DNA of 64,000 bases from Phascolomyces articulosus (lineage: Eukaryota; Mucoromycota; Mucoromycetes; Mucorales; Lichtheimiaceae). A model generated the notes under the pieces. It did no database searches. It worked only from the letters and a program-made list of their open reading frames with translations, and was not told the DNA's origin. Each line of letters begins with the position of its first letter. The first letter of the stretch is position 1. Shown here piece after piece: positions 24,060-34,925 of the stretch. Location of the stretch: assembly GCA_025677815.1 (NCBI GenBank), contig JAIXMP010000012.1, positions 558,001 through 622,000 of the forward strand, in the 5' to 3' direction. Both the position numbers and the translations under genes were made by a program.

Positions 24060-27000
24060 GGCGCTTATGCTTCAACAACAGTTAGCACAAGCAATGACAC
24101 CTGAACAACAACAATTACAACTTCAATTATTACAACAACATTTATTACAACAGCAACAGCAACAGCAACAACAAGGTTCACCAACAGGTATCCACAGAAA
24201 ACACGAGTTTTGAAAGAAAATTTCGAATGCATGATAAGCAAAAATTAACGAGCCCAAAATTTTTTTTATATAGGAACTCCACCACCACCCCTTCCACCTA
24301 ATATGATCAACACATTACAATACCAAATGCTCGCGTTTCAATTCTTACAAAAAACCATGGGAGCACCTGCCAATGATGAACCAATTCCACCTGTAGAAGA
24401 ACAACGTAAACAATTGGGAGAAAAATTAGTAGAAGCCATCTATCGACAACAACAAGACCATCGCACATTAAGTAAAGTCAAGTTTCCCGATAAACCTGTC
24501 AAAGAACGATTGACTTTTATGGATTTATTATCCGGTATCCAACGCTCTCATGCACATGCGTCACGACAACAACGTCTCTTAGTTCCCGATGAACCATTGC
24601 CACCCACCATGCCCTTTGTTGCCAAAACACCCAAAGGTTTAGCTCCTCATACCATCCTTCAAGGTCGTGAAGAACGAATCCATTATCGTGCGCAACAAAA
24701 ACAAGAAGAATTAGAAAACAAAATCATCACTACATCCCAAGGTCACACAAAAAAACTAGGTCGGTGGATCAATGAAAATTACCAAGACACGATCCAACAT
24801 GCTACACCCGACCAAATCAAAGATATTATTCGATTAAAATCCCTTCGCTTGCGTGAAAAACAACTCAAAGTACGAAAAGAAGTCCTCCACGGTCAGGAAG
24901 AAGCGGCCAAATTATCAGCTACAGTGGACAAGGCAGCTTACCGCAAATTAATGAAACAATCCATCCGGGATGCCAAAATGACTGAAAAATTGGAAAAACA
25001 ACAACGGTTGGATAAAGAAAAACGAGAAAAACAACGCCATTTGGAATATTTGCAAACGATTTGTAATCATGGACGGGAATTGTTGGTATGGCAAAAGGCA
25101 TATCAGGCAAAAATGGGCAAATTGGGTAAAGCCGTGGTTCAATTTCATGCACATATTGAACGGGAAGAACAACGTCGGGCCGATCGATTGTCGAAAGAAC
25201 GTATTCGGGCATTGAAGGCTGATGATGAAGAAGCGTATATGAAATTGATTGATGAGGCCAAAGATACAAGATTGACATTGTTGTTGAAACAAACGGGTAC
25301 TTATTTGGAATCGTTAACAAAGGCCGTGGTGGATCAACAGAATGACCCAGTCCATCAAGTAGCGGATGATTTGTTGGAAGGTGAAGAACCTGATGAAGAA
25401 ACAATGTTGATGGTAACTATTTTTTTTTTTTACTATCCAAAACCTGTGGGGATATGCTTATGAAAACAGAAGAAACTTATTCAATTTGATATGGAATTGT
25501 GATATAGGATTCGGCCGGTAATAAGATGGATTACTTTAGAATGGCCCATAGAATTCAAGAAAGTGTATGTCAACCTGATATCATGAGTGGAGGTCGATTG
25601 AAAGAATATCAGGTAAGAAACTATATCTATCTTTTGTTTAAGCTAAACGAGGGAAAAACAAAACGGGTCCCTGACGACGATGATTGTTATTGTTCAATAG
25701 ATCAAGGGTTTACAATGGATGGTATCCCTATACAATAACAAGTTAAATGGTATTCTAGCTGATGAAATGGGTTTGGGTAAAACCATTCAGACCATCAGTT
25801 TGATTACTTATTTAATCGAAAGAAAGAATCAAAATGGCCCCTTTTTAGTGATTGTCCCATTATCGTAAGTTTATAAAGAAAGTTGGGAAATAAAAGGAGG
25901 AGAGAGACAAGAAGGAAAACCAAATAACTCCAAAAACAAAAACAAAAACAAAAAAATTAACATATATGATATAGTACGATTACCAACTGGGAATTAGAAT
26001 TTGAAAAGTGGGCACCTACCGTCACTAAAATTGTGTACAAAGGACCACCAGATGTTCGTAAAAGCATTCAAAAGACACAAATCAAACATCGGGATTTCCA
26101 AGTATTATTGACGACGTTCGATTATATTATTAAAGATCGACCTACATTGTCTAAAATTAAATGGACTTATATGATTATCGATGAAGGTCATCGTATGAAG
26201 AATACGCAATCTAAATTGACGTCTGTGCTTCGGCAGTACTATGATGCAAGGTATCGCCTCATTTTAACGGGTACTCCTCTGCAGGTAAACTCTCTCTCTC
26301 TCTCCAATCACTTTGGATATACTATATTTACATATATCCAATTTACTCCTTAATTTACATATCACCCTTACTCCTGGGTACTAATTAAACTCTTATGCAT
26401 GAAAATTAGAATAATTTACCAGAATTATGGGCGTTGTTGAACTTTATTCTACCCCGCATCTTTAATAGTGTGAAAAGTTTTGAAGAATGGTTTAATACCC
26501 CATTTTCAAATCAAGGTGTTCAAGATAAAGTGGAATTGAATGAAGAAGAACAATTGCTTATTATTAAACGTTTACATAAAGTAAGTTTTTTTTTCTATCA
26601 TTATCAAAGAAAAAAGCCAATGGGATAGGGTGGAAGAAAAAAAAAGTTGGGTATTTTTAAGGAGAGGATTGAGTGAATAGTAAATAATAGTAGTTATTCA
26701 ATTAAAATTTGGGATGATCCTTTATTAATGCCAAATGATATAAACTTAGGTCTTGAGACCATTCCTTTTAAGGCGACTCAAAAAAGATGTAGAATCAGAA
26801 TTACCTGATAAAGTGGAACGTGTAGTGAAGTGTAAATTATCCGCATTACAATCAAGACTCTATTGGCAAATGAAAAAACATGGTATTTTGTTTGCTGGAA
26901 AATCTGGTGGTGGTGGGTACGTATATCCTATATCTTTTTATTTTTCGAAAAGATAGTTTAGTATGTCATTGAATGCATTACAAAACTAATCATACATGTT

Positions 27001-28691
27001 ACATGACATATGAATTACTAACGGATGATAATACTATTACTTTTTATTTGTCTTTTATTATATATATATATATATAGCCGAACAAGCATTAAAGGATTAA
27101 ACAATACCATCATGCAACTTCGCAAGATCTGTAATCATCCATTTGTATTTGAAGAAGTTGAAAGAGAAGTGAACCCATACAAAATGAGTAACGATTTACT
27201 CTACCGAACCTCTGGAAAGTTTGAACTATTGGATCGTATACTCCCTAAACTTCGAGCAACAGGACATCGAGTTTTGATTTTCTTTCAAATGACTCAAATT
27301 ATGGATATTATGGAAGATTTCTGTATTTATCGTGGTTATAATCATTTACGTTTGGACGGTTCGACGAAATCAGATGATCGGTCGCGACTTTTACAAGTCT
27401 ATAATGCACCTGAATCTCCGTATTTTGTCTTTTTACTAAGTACGCGTGCAGGCGGTCTTGGATTGAACCTGCAGACGGCGGATACGGTCATCATCTTTGA
27501 CTCTGATTGGTATGTATTAAGGGGAAAAGAAGAAAAGGAACAAAAGGAGAATGAAAAAAAAAGATATATATATTTATTACAAAAGGACACGCATGGTTCA
27601 ACTATTATTATTATTATTATTATTATTTGAGGAGTTGGATTGATAAAAAAAAATAGAAGGATGATGAGGTTTTATATGAGGAGAAGGGGAGAGAAAGTAA
27701 AGGAGGAGAAGAATTAGGACAGGTTAGGATGGAATTAAGGAAATTTTTAAGTGTGGTGTGGGTAATGGGTGGTGGGTAGTGGTCTTCAAGGAAAAAAGAA
27801 CAGAAAATGAAAAAGAAAGAAAAGAAGAACTTAAATGTTCAAAATTCACGCCTTTTTTATTACTTTTTTTTATATATAAACTAATCCACAACAACAAATA
27901 ATCAAATACATCAATATTTATATTATTATTTTCTATATATATTCAGGAACCCTCATCAAGATCTGCAGGCGCAAGATCGTGCCCATCGTATTGGTCAAAC
28001 CAAGGAGGTTAGAATATTTCGGCTGATCACTGAGAATTCCATTGAAGAGAATATCTTGGCACGAGCGCAATACAAGTTAGATATTGATGGCAAAGTGATT
28101 CAAGCGGGTAAATTTGATCATCGCAGTACAGAAGAAGATCGAGAAGCTTTCTTGCGCTCCTTGTTGGAAGATAAAAGTGATGAACAAGATAATGAAAACA
28201 ATGAAGAAAGTGAAGATTTGGATGATGAAGAATTAAATCTCATGTTGAAACGATCGGATCAAGAATATGCTACGTTTGCAAAGATGGATTTGGAACGACA
28301 ACGCGCGCTTGCTGATGAATGGCGACAACGGTATGGCGATAACCATCCTCCTGATGCCAAGCCGGAACGTTTAATGCAAGAATGGGAATTACCTGAAGTC
28401 TATCAATACGACCCTAATGAGGTGGATCGGGTCATGAATCATCAAAAAGATAATAATCAAGAGGATCCATATCTTGGACGTGGCCAAAGAGTACGTGAAC
28501 ATGTTCAATATGATGATGGAATGACAGAAGGACAATGGTTGCGTAAACTAGAGAGGGAGGCAACTGCATCATCATCCTCAACAGCATCCACTCCGAGAAA
28601 ACGGGGCATGTCTCCAGACGGCGCTATGAATGGTAGTGGTAATGCATCATCCTCCTCTAACAAAAAATCGAAAAAGATCCGAATGTATTAA
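23613..28691 (+). CDS. SNF2/STH1-type ATP-dependent chromatin remodeler
   Basis: About 10 exons, roughly 1,200 residues. Order: short Ser-rich start, long poly-Gln region (23940-24180), a QLQ-like segment ([20 protein letters not shown]), an HSA region ([20 protein letters not shown]...), then the Snf2 ATPase: motif [21 protein letters not shown], motif [12 protein letters not shown], motif [39 protein letters not shown], motif [19 protein letters not shown], motif [15 protein letters not shown], followed by a SnAC-like acidic region and the basic end KKSKKIRMY. This is the catalytic subunit type of SWI/SNF and RSC complexes, which slide or evict nucleosomes. The usual C-terminal bromodomain is not present before the stop. 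The longest intron (about 434 nt, 27511-27944) splits the helicase C lobe. Confidence 0.93.
23724..23751. repeat. (AT)n microsatellite in SNF2 intron 1
   Basis: An uninterrupted run of TA/AT dinucleotides of about 28 bases inside the first intron of the remodeler gene. Confidence 0.8.
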
Positions 28692-29214
28692 GCATTCATC
28701 AGGCTAGTTAGTAAATGAATTATTGGATTGTTGTTATTTTTATTATTATTCTTATTTTATATATAAACCATCCAAATATTATTATAACTTTTTTTTAGGA
28801 GAGTAAATACGGCATTCCGCGGCAATTTGCCAAGGGTGCCATTTATAATAATAGTAATAAGTGATTTAGTGTGTAATGTTTTAACGTGTGAATGTGAATC
28901 AGTAAATCAGTTTATGTATTAATGTGTGTTAGTGTGTGTGTGCACATACCATTTCATGATCGTGTCTTATATTGTTCCTCATTTTCACCCTTCTTTTTTT
29001 CCCCCTTTTCCTTTTCTTTTCCTTTCTTTCTTTCTTTTCACTTCTCTTTTTTTTTAACACCCTTGTCATTCTTTTTTTTTCATTTTATTATTAACTTTTT
29101 TTTTGTTTCATTGTCTTTTATTTTATACAATATCACTTTAAAAAAACATTGTTCTTTTATATATACTTATCCTTTTTGTTTGAAACAAAAAAGAGCACAA
29201 TAACAACATAACCA
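28692..29214. other. Intergenic between SNF2 and low-complexity ORF
   Basis: 523 bases. The left half is the likely SNF2 3' UTR (AT-rich, ATTATT repeats). The right half is a strongly pyrimidine-rich strand (28980-29130), common upstream of genes in this window. A 93-residue ORF here is only translated CT-rich DNA. Confidence 0.4.
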
Positions 29215-30072
29215 ATGATGGCCTATAATACTTATATCAACCATCATCATCATCAACAACATCATTATTGTAACAAAGGAATCACAGGAGGAGATACTGG
29301 AGGAACAGCAACAGATTCAACAGCTTGGCCTAGTAGTTACTATGGACGTACAAAACGAATTGATTTAGCCAAAGTGTATAGTGACACTTTACTTCGAGTC
29401 AATCAAGAACAGCAAGAACAAAGAAAAAAACAACAACGAAATAATAGTAATAATAAAAAAGGTCGACGACAAGTGAGTTTCGCTACCGCGCCACCAGTTA
29501 TTCATGAATATGAACGAGAAGAGAATAATAATAATAATAATAACAATAAACGTGACTATTGTCGAAATCGTCGAAAATATGATGATGCAGGTCATTTGAG
29601 AATACAAACGATTGATCTTCGTCCAATACCTAATACTTTGTACACCCATCATTCATCATCACCTATATCACCTATATCACCTACATCACCATCTTCACCC
29701 CCTGTATCACCCATGATTAGTACTACGACTACTACAACAAGTAAAACTATAAAAAGAGCGGCCTCCGTACCACTACCTTCGTCATCACCCTCTGCATCCA
29801 CAAGAAAACCACCAGCATTACCACCTAAACCAATTCCCAAAAAAAGACCACAAACTCCAACGTTATCCAAATCATCCCCTATACCATCCTCCAACAACAA
29901 AACAATGATGACAACTACTAGTACTATAACAACAACAAAAAAATCATCCTCGCGGGCCGATGATGAACAAAGTGAAGAAGAAGATTTATTATTACTATTA
30001 AAACCAATTCGATCTCGTTCTTCCAATATAACTGCATTTTTTAATTTCAGATCATTTTATACTAAAAAATGA
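29215..30072 (+). CDS. Low-complexity protein with SH3-ligand-like proline motif
   Basis: Single open frame of 285 residues. It starts MMAYNTYINHHHHQQHHYCN, has a conserved-looking core YGRTKRIDLAKVYSDTLLRV, a basic patch with GRRQVSFATAPPVIHEYERE, Ser/Pro repeats (SPISPISPTSPSSPPVSP) and a proline motif KPPALPPKPIPKKRPQTP that fits class I/II SH3 ligands, ending ITAFFNFRSFYTKK. I do not recognise the family. The proline motif and the adjacent formin-type gene suggest, only as inference, a cytoskeletal or polarity adaptor. An overlapping antisense ORF (29649-30026) is Val/Asp-rich shadow coding. Confidence 0.6.
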   Translation: MMAYNTYINHHHHQQHHYCNKGITGGDTGGTATDSTAWPSSYYGRTKRIDLAKVYSDTLLRVNQEQQEQRKKQQRNNSNNKKGRRQVSFATAPPVIHEYEREENNNNNNNNKRDYCRNRRKYDDAGHLRIQTIDLRPIPNTLYTHHSSSPISPISPTSPSSPPVSPMISTTTTTTSKTIKRAASVPLPSSSPSASTRKPPALPPKPIPKKRPQTPTLSKSSPIPSSNNKTMMTTTSTITTTKKSSSRADDEQSEEEDLLLLLKPIRSRSSNITAFFNFRSFYTKK

Positions 30073-30463
30073 AATAAAAACAGTTGTACATATTTTATAT
30101 ATATTATTATTTTTTACTATTGAAAAAAAACAGGCTTTGAATATTATGGAGTGATGTCCAAATTTAGTAATCCATGCACTATAAAAGGCAGGATGCTATT
30201 GGGTTGTATGCTTTTATGTGTATATGTGTGGATGTGTGTTGTAATCCTTAACTTGTTCTCCTCTCTCCTTTTTTTTTTTCGTCTCTTCTTTTTCGTCTCT
30301 TTCTTATCTTCATGTTATAAAGACAAGAAGCACTCATCCGTGTATAACACTTTCATTATATTTTTATTATTATTATTTGTATACCTTTCTTTGTTTTATA
30401 TATACATATATATCTATATATTTTTATTATTTATTGTGTATCTAATTGGCACACTCAAAAAAA
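30073..30463. other. Intergenic upstream of the formin-type gene
   Basis: 391 bases, T-rich, with CT-rich stretches at 30260-30300 and AT repeats near 30400-30420. It probably holds the upstream gene's 3' UTR and the next gene's promoter. No gene seen. Confidence 0.4.
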
Positions 30464-32236
30464 ATGGCAACTTCACCAAGACTTTTGACGAAATTCACCA
30501 ATATTTTTAGTCGTAAAGATGAACCTATGATGATGACGATGAATCCTCACGACACCCATAATGATGGTGATGATGAAAATAGCACCGTTGATAATGCTAC
30601 GATGCGAGATTCTGTCATTTCTCAAGTTTCTTCTGTTCATACCCAACAGCATCCAACAACCCCACCTCCTCTTCGTACAATTCAATTGGATCAATCGTTT
30701 TCAGAAAGGGATAAACTGGCTGTGGATCAAGCGTTTGATAAATTGATGCGAGAATATGCTTTGTCTTCGACCATTCGTCCGAATTTGACCCAACTATCCA
30801 CCAAACAAAAATCCATCATGTTGATGCAATCCTCGAAAAAGAAAAACCATGATTTTTTTAATAATAGTTATACGTATAGTAGTAATACTATCCGGACGAC
30901 CCAAAATAGATTAAGTGTGGCCAATAACAGTAACCATAACAACAACGACAACAATACTACTCATGATCAAAACAATGTATCCAATACCCCTTCATCTAAT
31001 AACAACAATTATACCCCAACAAGCCATAGAGAATCATCCCCGTCTCCAGCTACCACTAGTCGATCCTCTAACTTGTTACTCTCCTTCAAACCCTCCACAT
31101 ACGGAAAAAGAAAAAGTGTAAAAGACATGTTCAAGACGGATAGTCCGGAATACTATTGCCGAGCACTCCGCTCTTCCCCCACGGACGATGATCTCGTGCA
31201 CCTAAAAATTCATTTGCGGAGCAGTGTCGTCAGCTGGACCGATGAATTTCTTGCCTTGGGTGGATTTGAAGCACTCACCTATGCTTTGGGAGAATTCAAA
31301 AAAGATATCAAAAAACAAAGTGACAAGAAAATTGAACTCTTGTGTCGATGTTTCAAAACCATCATGTCTCCCGAAAGTAAAGCCGTGGAGAAAGTACTGA
31401 CGCAACCAGAAGCCTTGGAGCACGTGCGTGATATTTTGTTTGGTCCTTCGGATATCAAGTTCAAATCCCTTTATTTATTAAATGTTCAAACGCGATATCA
31501 ATTGGTCGATCTCTTGTGTACATTACCCAGTATTCAAGTCACTACTGACGATGGTGATTATATTCATGGATACGATATTCTGCGTCGATTGTTGTGTGAT
31601 AAACCAGAAGATGTGGTAGCAGAAGAACCAAAACGACAAACACCTGGTTTTCCTACGTCGTTCAAGGCGGATACGGAAACTATGATGAAGAAAATGTCAG
31701 ATGGTGCTGTTTCTAGACCAAGGTATACGGCTTGGATGCGTGAATTACAATTAACGGTGGAACGACATATTGAACCCATGAATTATCTTTCTCAAGTCTT
31801 GGGGTATGATTTCGAAAGTGCTAAACGACAACAACGTGTGCATCAACGGCAACAATATGAAATGGAAACAGGACTTCCTTTACCTTCAACGGATAGTGAA
31901 CAAGCTTCTGGGGAAACAAGACAAGTTGTGATGGTGGATGAGGGGGTAGTGGATTACATTATTATTCATCTTCGTTTGGTATGTACCTTGGTCACTAAAC
32001 CTGCCACAACATTCACAGGGGATCATGACAAGTATGAACAAGAAAAAATGCGAATGGAAATCATGTTATCTGGATTCAAAAAAGTCACTGATATTCTTTT
32101 AATGTGCCCTCATCCCACTTTGCCAAGTGCTTATATTCGTTACCTTGAGCCTCTTATACGACCCTGGGCTGACCTTTTTGAAGACGAGTTTATGGAGGAT
32201 GATGGAGATAGTATGTGGGATGATATTTATGATTAA
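30464..32236 (+). CDS. Stand-alone formin GBD/FH3-domain protein (no FH1/FH2)
   Basis: Single-exon ORF of 590 residues from the ATG at 30464 (an in-frame TTG extends it slightly). After a disordered Asn/Ser-rich region, FSERDKLAVDQAFDKLMREY with LSTKQKSIMLMQSSKKKN, then SPEYYCRALRSSPTDDDLVH and LRSSVVSWTDEFLALGGFEA match the diaphanous-type GTPase-binding domain. The following helices (IELLCRCFKTIMSPESKAVE; SLYLLNVQTRYQLVDLLCTL; YDILRRLLCD) match the armadillo-like FH3 region. The stop TAA follows an acidic tail; no poly-proline FH1 and no actin-nucleating FH2 domain exist downstream in the window. In complete formins this part binds Rho GTPases and inhibits FH2. Here it could be a regulator or decoy; function is inference. 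Confidence 0.8.
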   Translation: MATSPRLLTKFTNIFSRKDEPMMMTMNPHDTHNDGDDENSTVDNATMRDSVISQVSSVHTQQHPTTPPPLRTIQLDQSFSERDKLAVDQAFDKLMREYALSSTIRPNLTQLSTKQKSIMLMQSSKKKNHDFFNNSYTYSSNTIRTTQNRLSVANNSNHNNNDNNTTHDQNNVSNTPSSNNNNYTPTSHRESSPSPATTSRSSNLLLSFKPSTYGKRKSVKDMFKTDSPEYYCRALRSSPTDDDLVHLKIHLRSSVVSWTDEFLALGGFEALTYALGEFKKDIKKQSDKKIELLCRCFKTIMSPESKAVEKVLTQPEALEHVRDILFGPSDIKFKSLYLLNVQTRYQLVDLLCTLPSIQVTTDDGDYIHGYDILRRLLCDKPEDVVAEEPKRQTPGFPTSFKADTETMMKKMSDGAVSRPRYTAWMRELQLTVERHIEPMNYLSQVLGYDFESAKRQQRVHQRQQYEMETGLPLPSTDSEQASGETRQVVMVDEGVVDYIIIHLRLVCTLVTKPATTFTGDHDKYEQEKMRMEIMLSGFKKVTDILLMCPHPTLPSAYIRYLEPLIRPWADLFEDEFMEDDGDSMWDDIYD

Positions 32237-32442
32237 CTAAAGAAGTTAATAGTTCAATAATAAAACTTTCCTTTTTGTGTTATATAAATAGACAAATAAT
32301 ATTATTATTATTTTTTTGTATACAAATTTTAAAATGGGATTTGTTTGGATTTGGGGAATGATAACAGAACGAAAACAAAAGGGATATGCTATAAGAAAGA
32401 AAAATACAAGTGTGTGTATAATAGTGTATTGTATATAATTAT

Positions 32443-33384
32443 TTACATGGCTGTATAACCACCATCAACGAAAAGGTCAGTACCGGTGACAAAGCTACTT
32501 GCGTCACTTGCCAAAAATACCACAGCACCCTTAATTTCCTTGGGAGCACCCATTCGCTTCATGGGATTCAATGAATTCCATGCAGTAGCTAAATCAGGTC
32601 GCTTTTCAGTGAATTGAGTAAGCATGTCTGTGGCCATATAGCCAGGACAAATAGAGTTGACACGAATACCACGCGTACCCCATTCATAAGCCAAACACTT
32701 GCCCATCATAGAAACGGAAGCCTTGGTACAGTTATACTATCCCATTATCATCATATCCGCTACATTAGCAAAACCATCTCCTTGAACCCCTTATACACAT
32801 ATATAAATACACTTTATCCTACTTACAGCACATTGATATTGAGGTTGATTTGCCAAATAAGCTGAAACCGAAGACATTAAAATAATACTACCACTTCCTT
32901 GTTCCAACATATATTTTGACACGGCTTGTACACCATAAAAGACACCGTGGACATTGACATCAAATAAACGTTTCCAGTCACTGATTTCAAATGTTTCTGC
33001 ATTGCCATTCATGGAAATACCAGCGTTGGCGACAAATACATCAATACGACCAAAATCCTTGTGAATTTGTTCAATGGCCTCTTGGGTTTGTTGAGCATCC
33101 GAAATATCGGCCTTGTAAGCTTTGCAGGTAACATTGAATTCTTCGGCAATCTTGGCTGCTGTGTCATGGGTACTATCACTGGATACGTACATTAAAGCTA
33201 CATCAGCGCCACTTTCAGCAAGACCTCGACAGATTTCTAATCCAAGACCACTTTTTAACAATGTTTTTTTTTTTAGTTTGTTTTCAATAAGGGTATTGAG
33301 TTACTTTTTTTTGGATTATGATAATTACCGCGCACCGCCAGTGACAATAGCCTTTTTGCCCTTCAAAGAAAATTCAGCAAGCAT
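32443..33384 (-). CDS. Short-chain dehydrogenase/reductase, SOU1/mannitol-dehydrogenase-like
   Basis: Three exons. Exon 1 reads MLAEFSLKGKKAIVTGGAR; exon 2 continues GLGLEICRGLAESGADVALM, giving the cofactor motif TGGxxGLG, then FVANAGISMN (NAG) and SGSIILMSSVSAYLANQ with the catalytic Ser; exon 3 begins YNCTKASVSM with the YxxxK catalytic pair and ends SFVTGTDLFVDGGYTAM. Classical SDR fold, about 260-270 residues, NAD(P)H-dependent. The C-terminus and overall order resemble fungal sorbitol/mannitol dehydrogenase-like SDRs; the actual substrate is not determined. The gene lies tail-to-tail with the formin-type gene, 206 bp apart. Confidence 0.9.
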
Positions 33385-34009
33385 GGTCGTTATATATATA
33401 AAAAGTGAGTGAGAGAAAACAGAGATTGAAAAAAAAAGAGTTGCAGAAAAAAAAAACCAAACTTGTTCTTTTTTATAATGCATCCCCACACATTACACAC
33501 GCGTTCAAAAAAGGTCAGGGCCGAAAAGGGAAGCTAACACCCGCTTTTAGACAAAAGGAAATAAAATAAAATTTTCCCATTGGGTTTCTGATCTACCAGA
33601 AGAAAAAAAACTTCCCTTATGGTAAAACATGGTTAAACTCTCCGCCAACGTTCGCTTAAGTAAACCGAAAACTCCATGGTATTCTTATTCAGGGTCGGTG
33701 GTTATGTGATTCATTCTAATAAGGTTTTCATCCATAGCAAATAACATTGGCTCTTTTGGTGGATTGTGTGTTTTATAATAAACAGATACACGAGAATTCA
33801 AAGATGGATGAAAACACGAGATTTTTGTGGATTTAATCCATAATTTTCAAAGGGGACGGAAAAACTACCGAACTATAATAGATCAGATAATACAAAAGAT
33901 GCATCATGACGAAAAAGATCAAGTCTTATTTATTTTGTAGAAAGAATATGTAATATTTTTTTAGTTTCTCTTCCTTTATACTTTTTGAAAAAATGATTGA
34001 ATCGACAAT
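33385..34009. other. Intergenic: SDR promoter and flank of decayed F-box gene
   Basis: 625 bases. The part next to the SDR start is A-rich. Further right the base composition is more balanced (33500-33800) but I find no ORF, RNA gene or repeat match within the window. Confidence 0.4.
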
Positions 34010-34925
34010 TACTGATCACTATCTTTTTGATATGCATTGCTTGTCATATCGTCAAGTTCATTTAGAGTAACGTCTTACCTCTAAATTGAAAAGACTTTAT
34101 ATGACGAAATTTCCCATTACTCATTGCTTCCAAGAACGGAGAAATGACCGCTGAATTCCATGAACTGAGTGCTAGATGATGAACACTGGGTGCAATAGAG
34201 ACGCAACATTGACTAAGTTTTAAAAGCGTGATCGTCATCCATTTCCAATATCGACCACACTATATTACATTTCAACAGAGTTTTGTACCTTTTTTTTTAA
34301 ATATTGTCAAACGAACACCTTTGAACAGTGTAATCGTCTTTTGAAAAAAATAGAATCCACGAATTCGATGGGTAAAACGGATACAAAGTTAATTCGTTTA
34401 GCACTAAGTTCCAGAGCCGCTTCTTTTCCTTTAATGAACTCTTGTTGATATTGCTCTTGCTGGAGAGAGTAAATGTTATTTTCCGAAAAAGTAACGTGTT
34501 GTAATGCTGTTTCATAAGTCTTGTTTGCCTTGTATTGAGTAAAGGCGCCCCAAGTGGATATAACCTGCTGCTAAATCGGGTGCGATTGAAATCATTTCTT
34601 TTGCATCGCGTATGGCTTCTTCATGTTGACCACTCTTGCAATGACCATATATACAATGATCAAGTATGTTGAATAAATGTGAATGTTTTATATGGTCAAT
34701 GGTGGCAGACGTGGATTCAACGATGCGTTTATAATCACGATTGTTTAGTTCATGGCCAACTTTGGCGAAAGAAGCGATGACTTGATCCACATTAAGCTGG
34801 TGTACCGGGGATAAATTTGTTGCTGGCAAGTGATGCACGTAATTGCTGAGGCAAGTTAAATAAAAAAAAAAAAGTACGTAAAAAAAGTACGTGACCACAA
34901 GAAGCTCACTTTTATTGTTGGTCAA
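34010..34925 (-). pseudogene. Decayed TPR/F-box gene, copy A
   Basis: Reading down from 34925: a TPR-like exon with NVDQVIASFAKVGHELNNRD and HCIYGHCKSGQHEEAIRDAK then EMISIAPDLAAGYIHLGRLY; after a break, TALQHVTFSENNIYSLQQEQ then YQQEFIKGKEAALELSAKRI and an F-box start NFVSVLPIEFVDSIFF that ends at a stop; further on, SIAPSVHHLALSSWNSAVIS then HIKSFQFRG. The same segments occur in copies B and C (KGKEIA..., IAPNVQHLTLA..., IQSFEI). The order TPR, F-box, LRR recalls S. pombe Pof3-type F-box proteins. Frame changes, an early stop in the F-box and the lack of an LRR body argue for a pseudogene. Confidence 0.65.

Noticed and set aside
24919..25404. 161- and 114-residue antisense ORFs opposite the SNF2 gene
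   Set aside because: They are antisense shadows of the HSA-region exon; the sense strand has clear family motifs.
29649..30026. 125-residue antisense ORF opposite the low-complexity gene
   Set aside because: Its Val/Asp/Gly runs are the complement of Ser/Thr/Pro repeats; the sense frame is longer.
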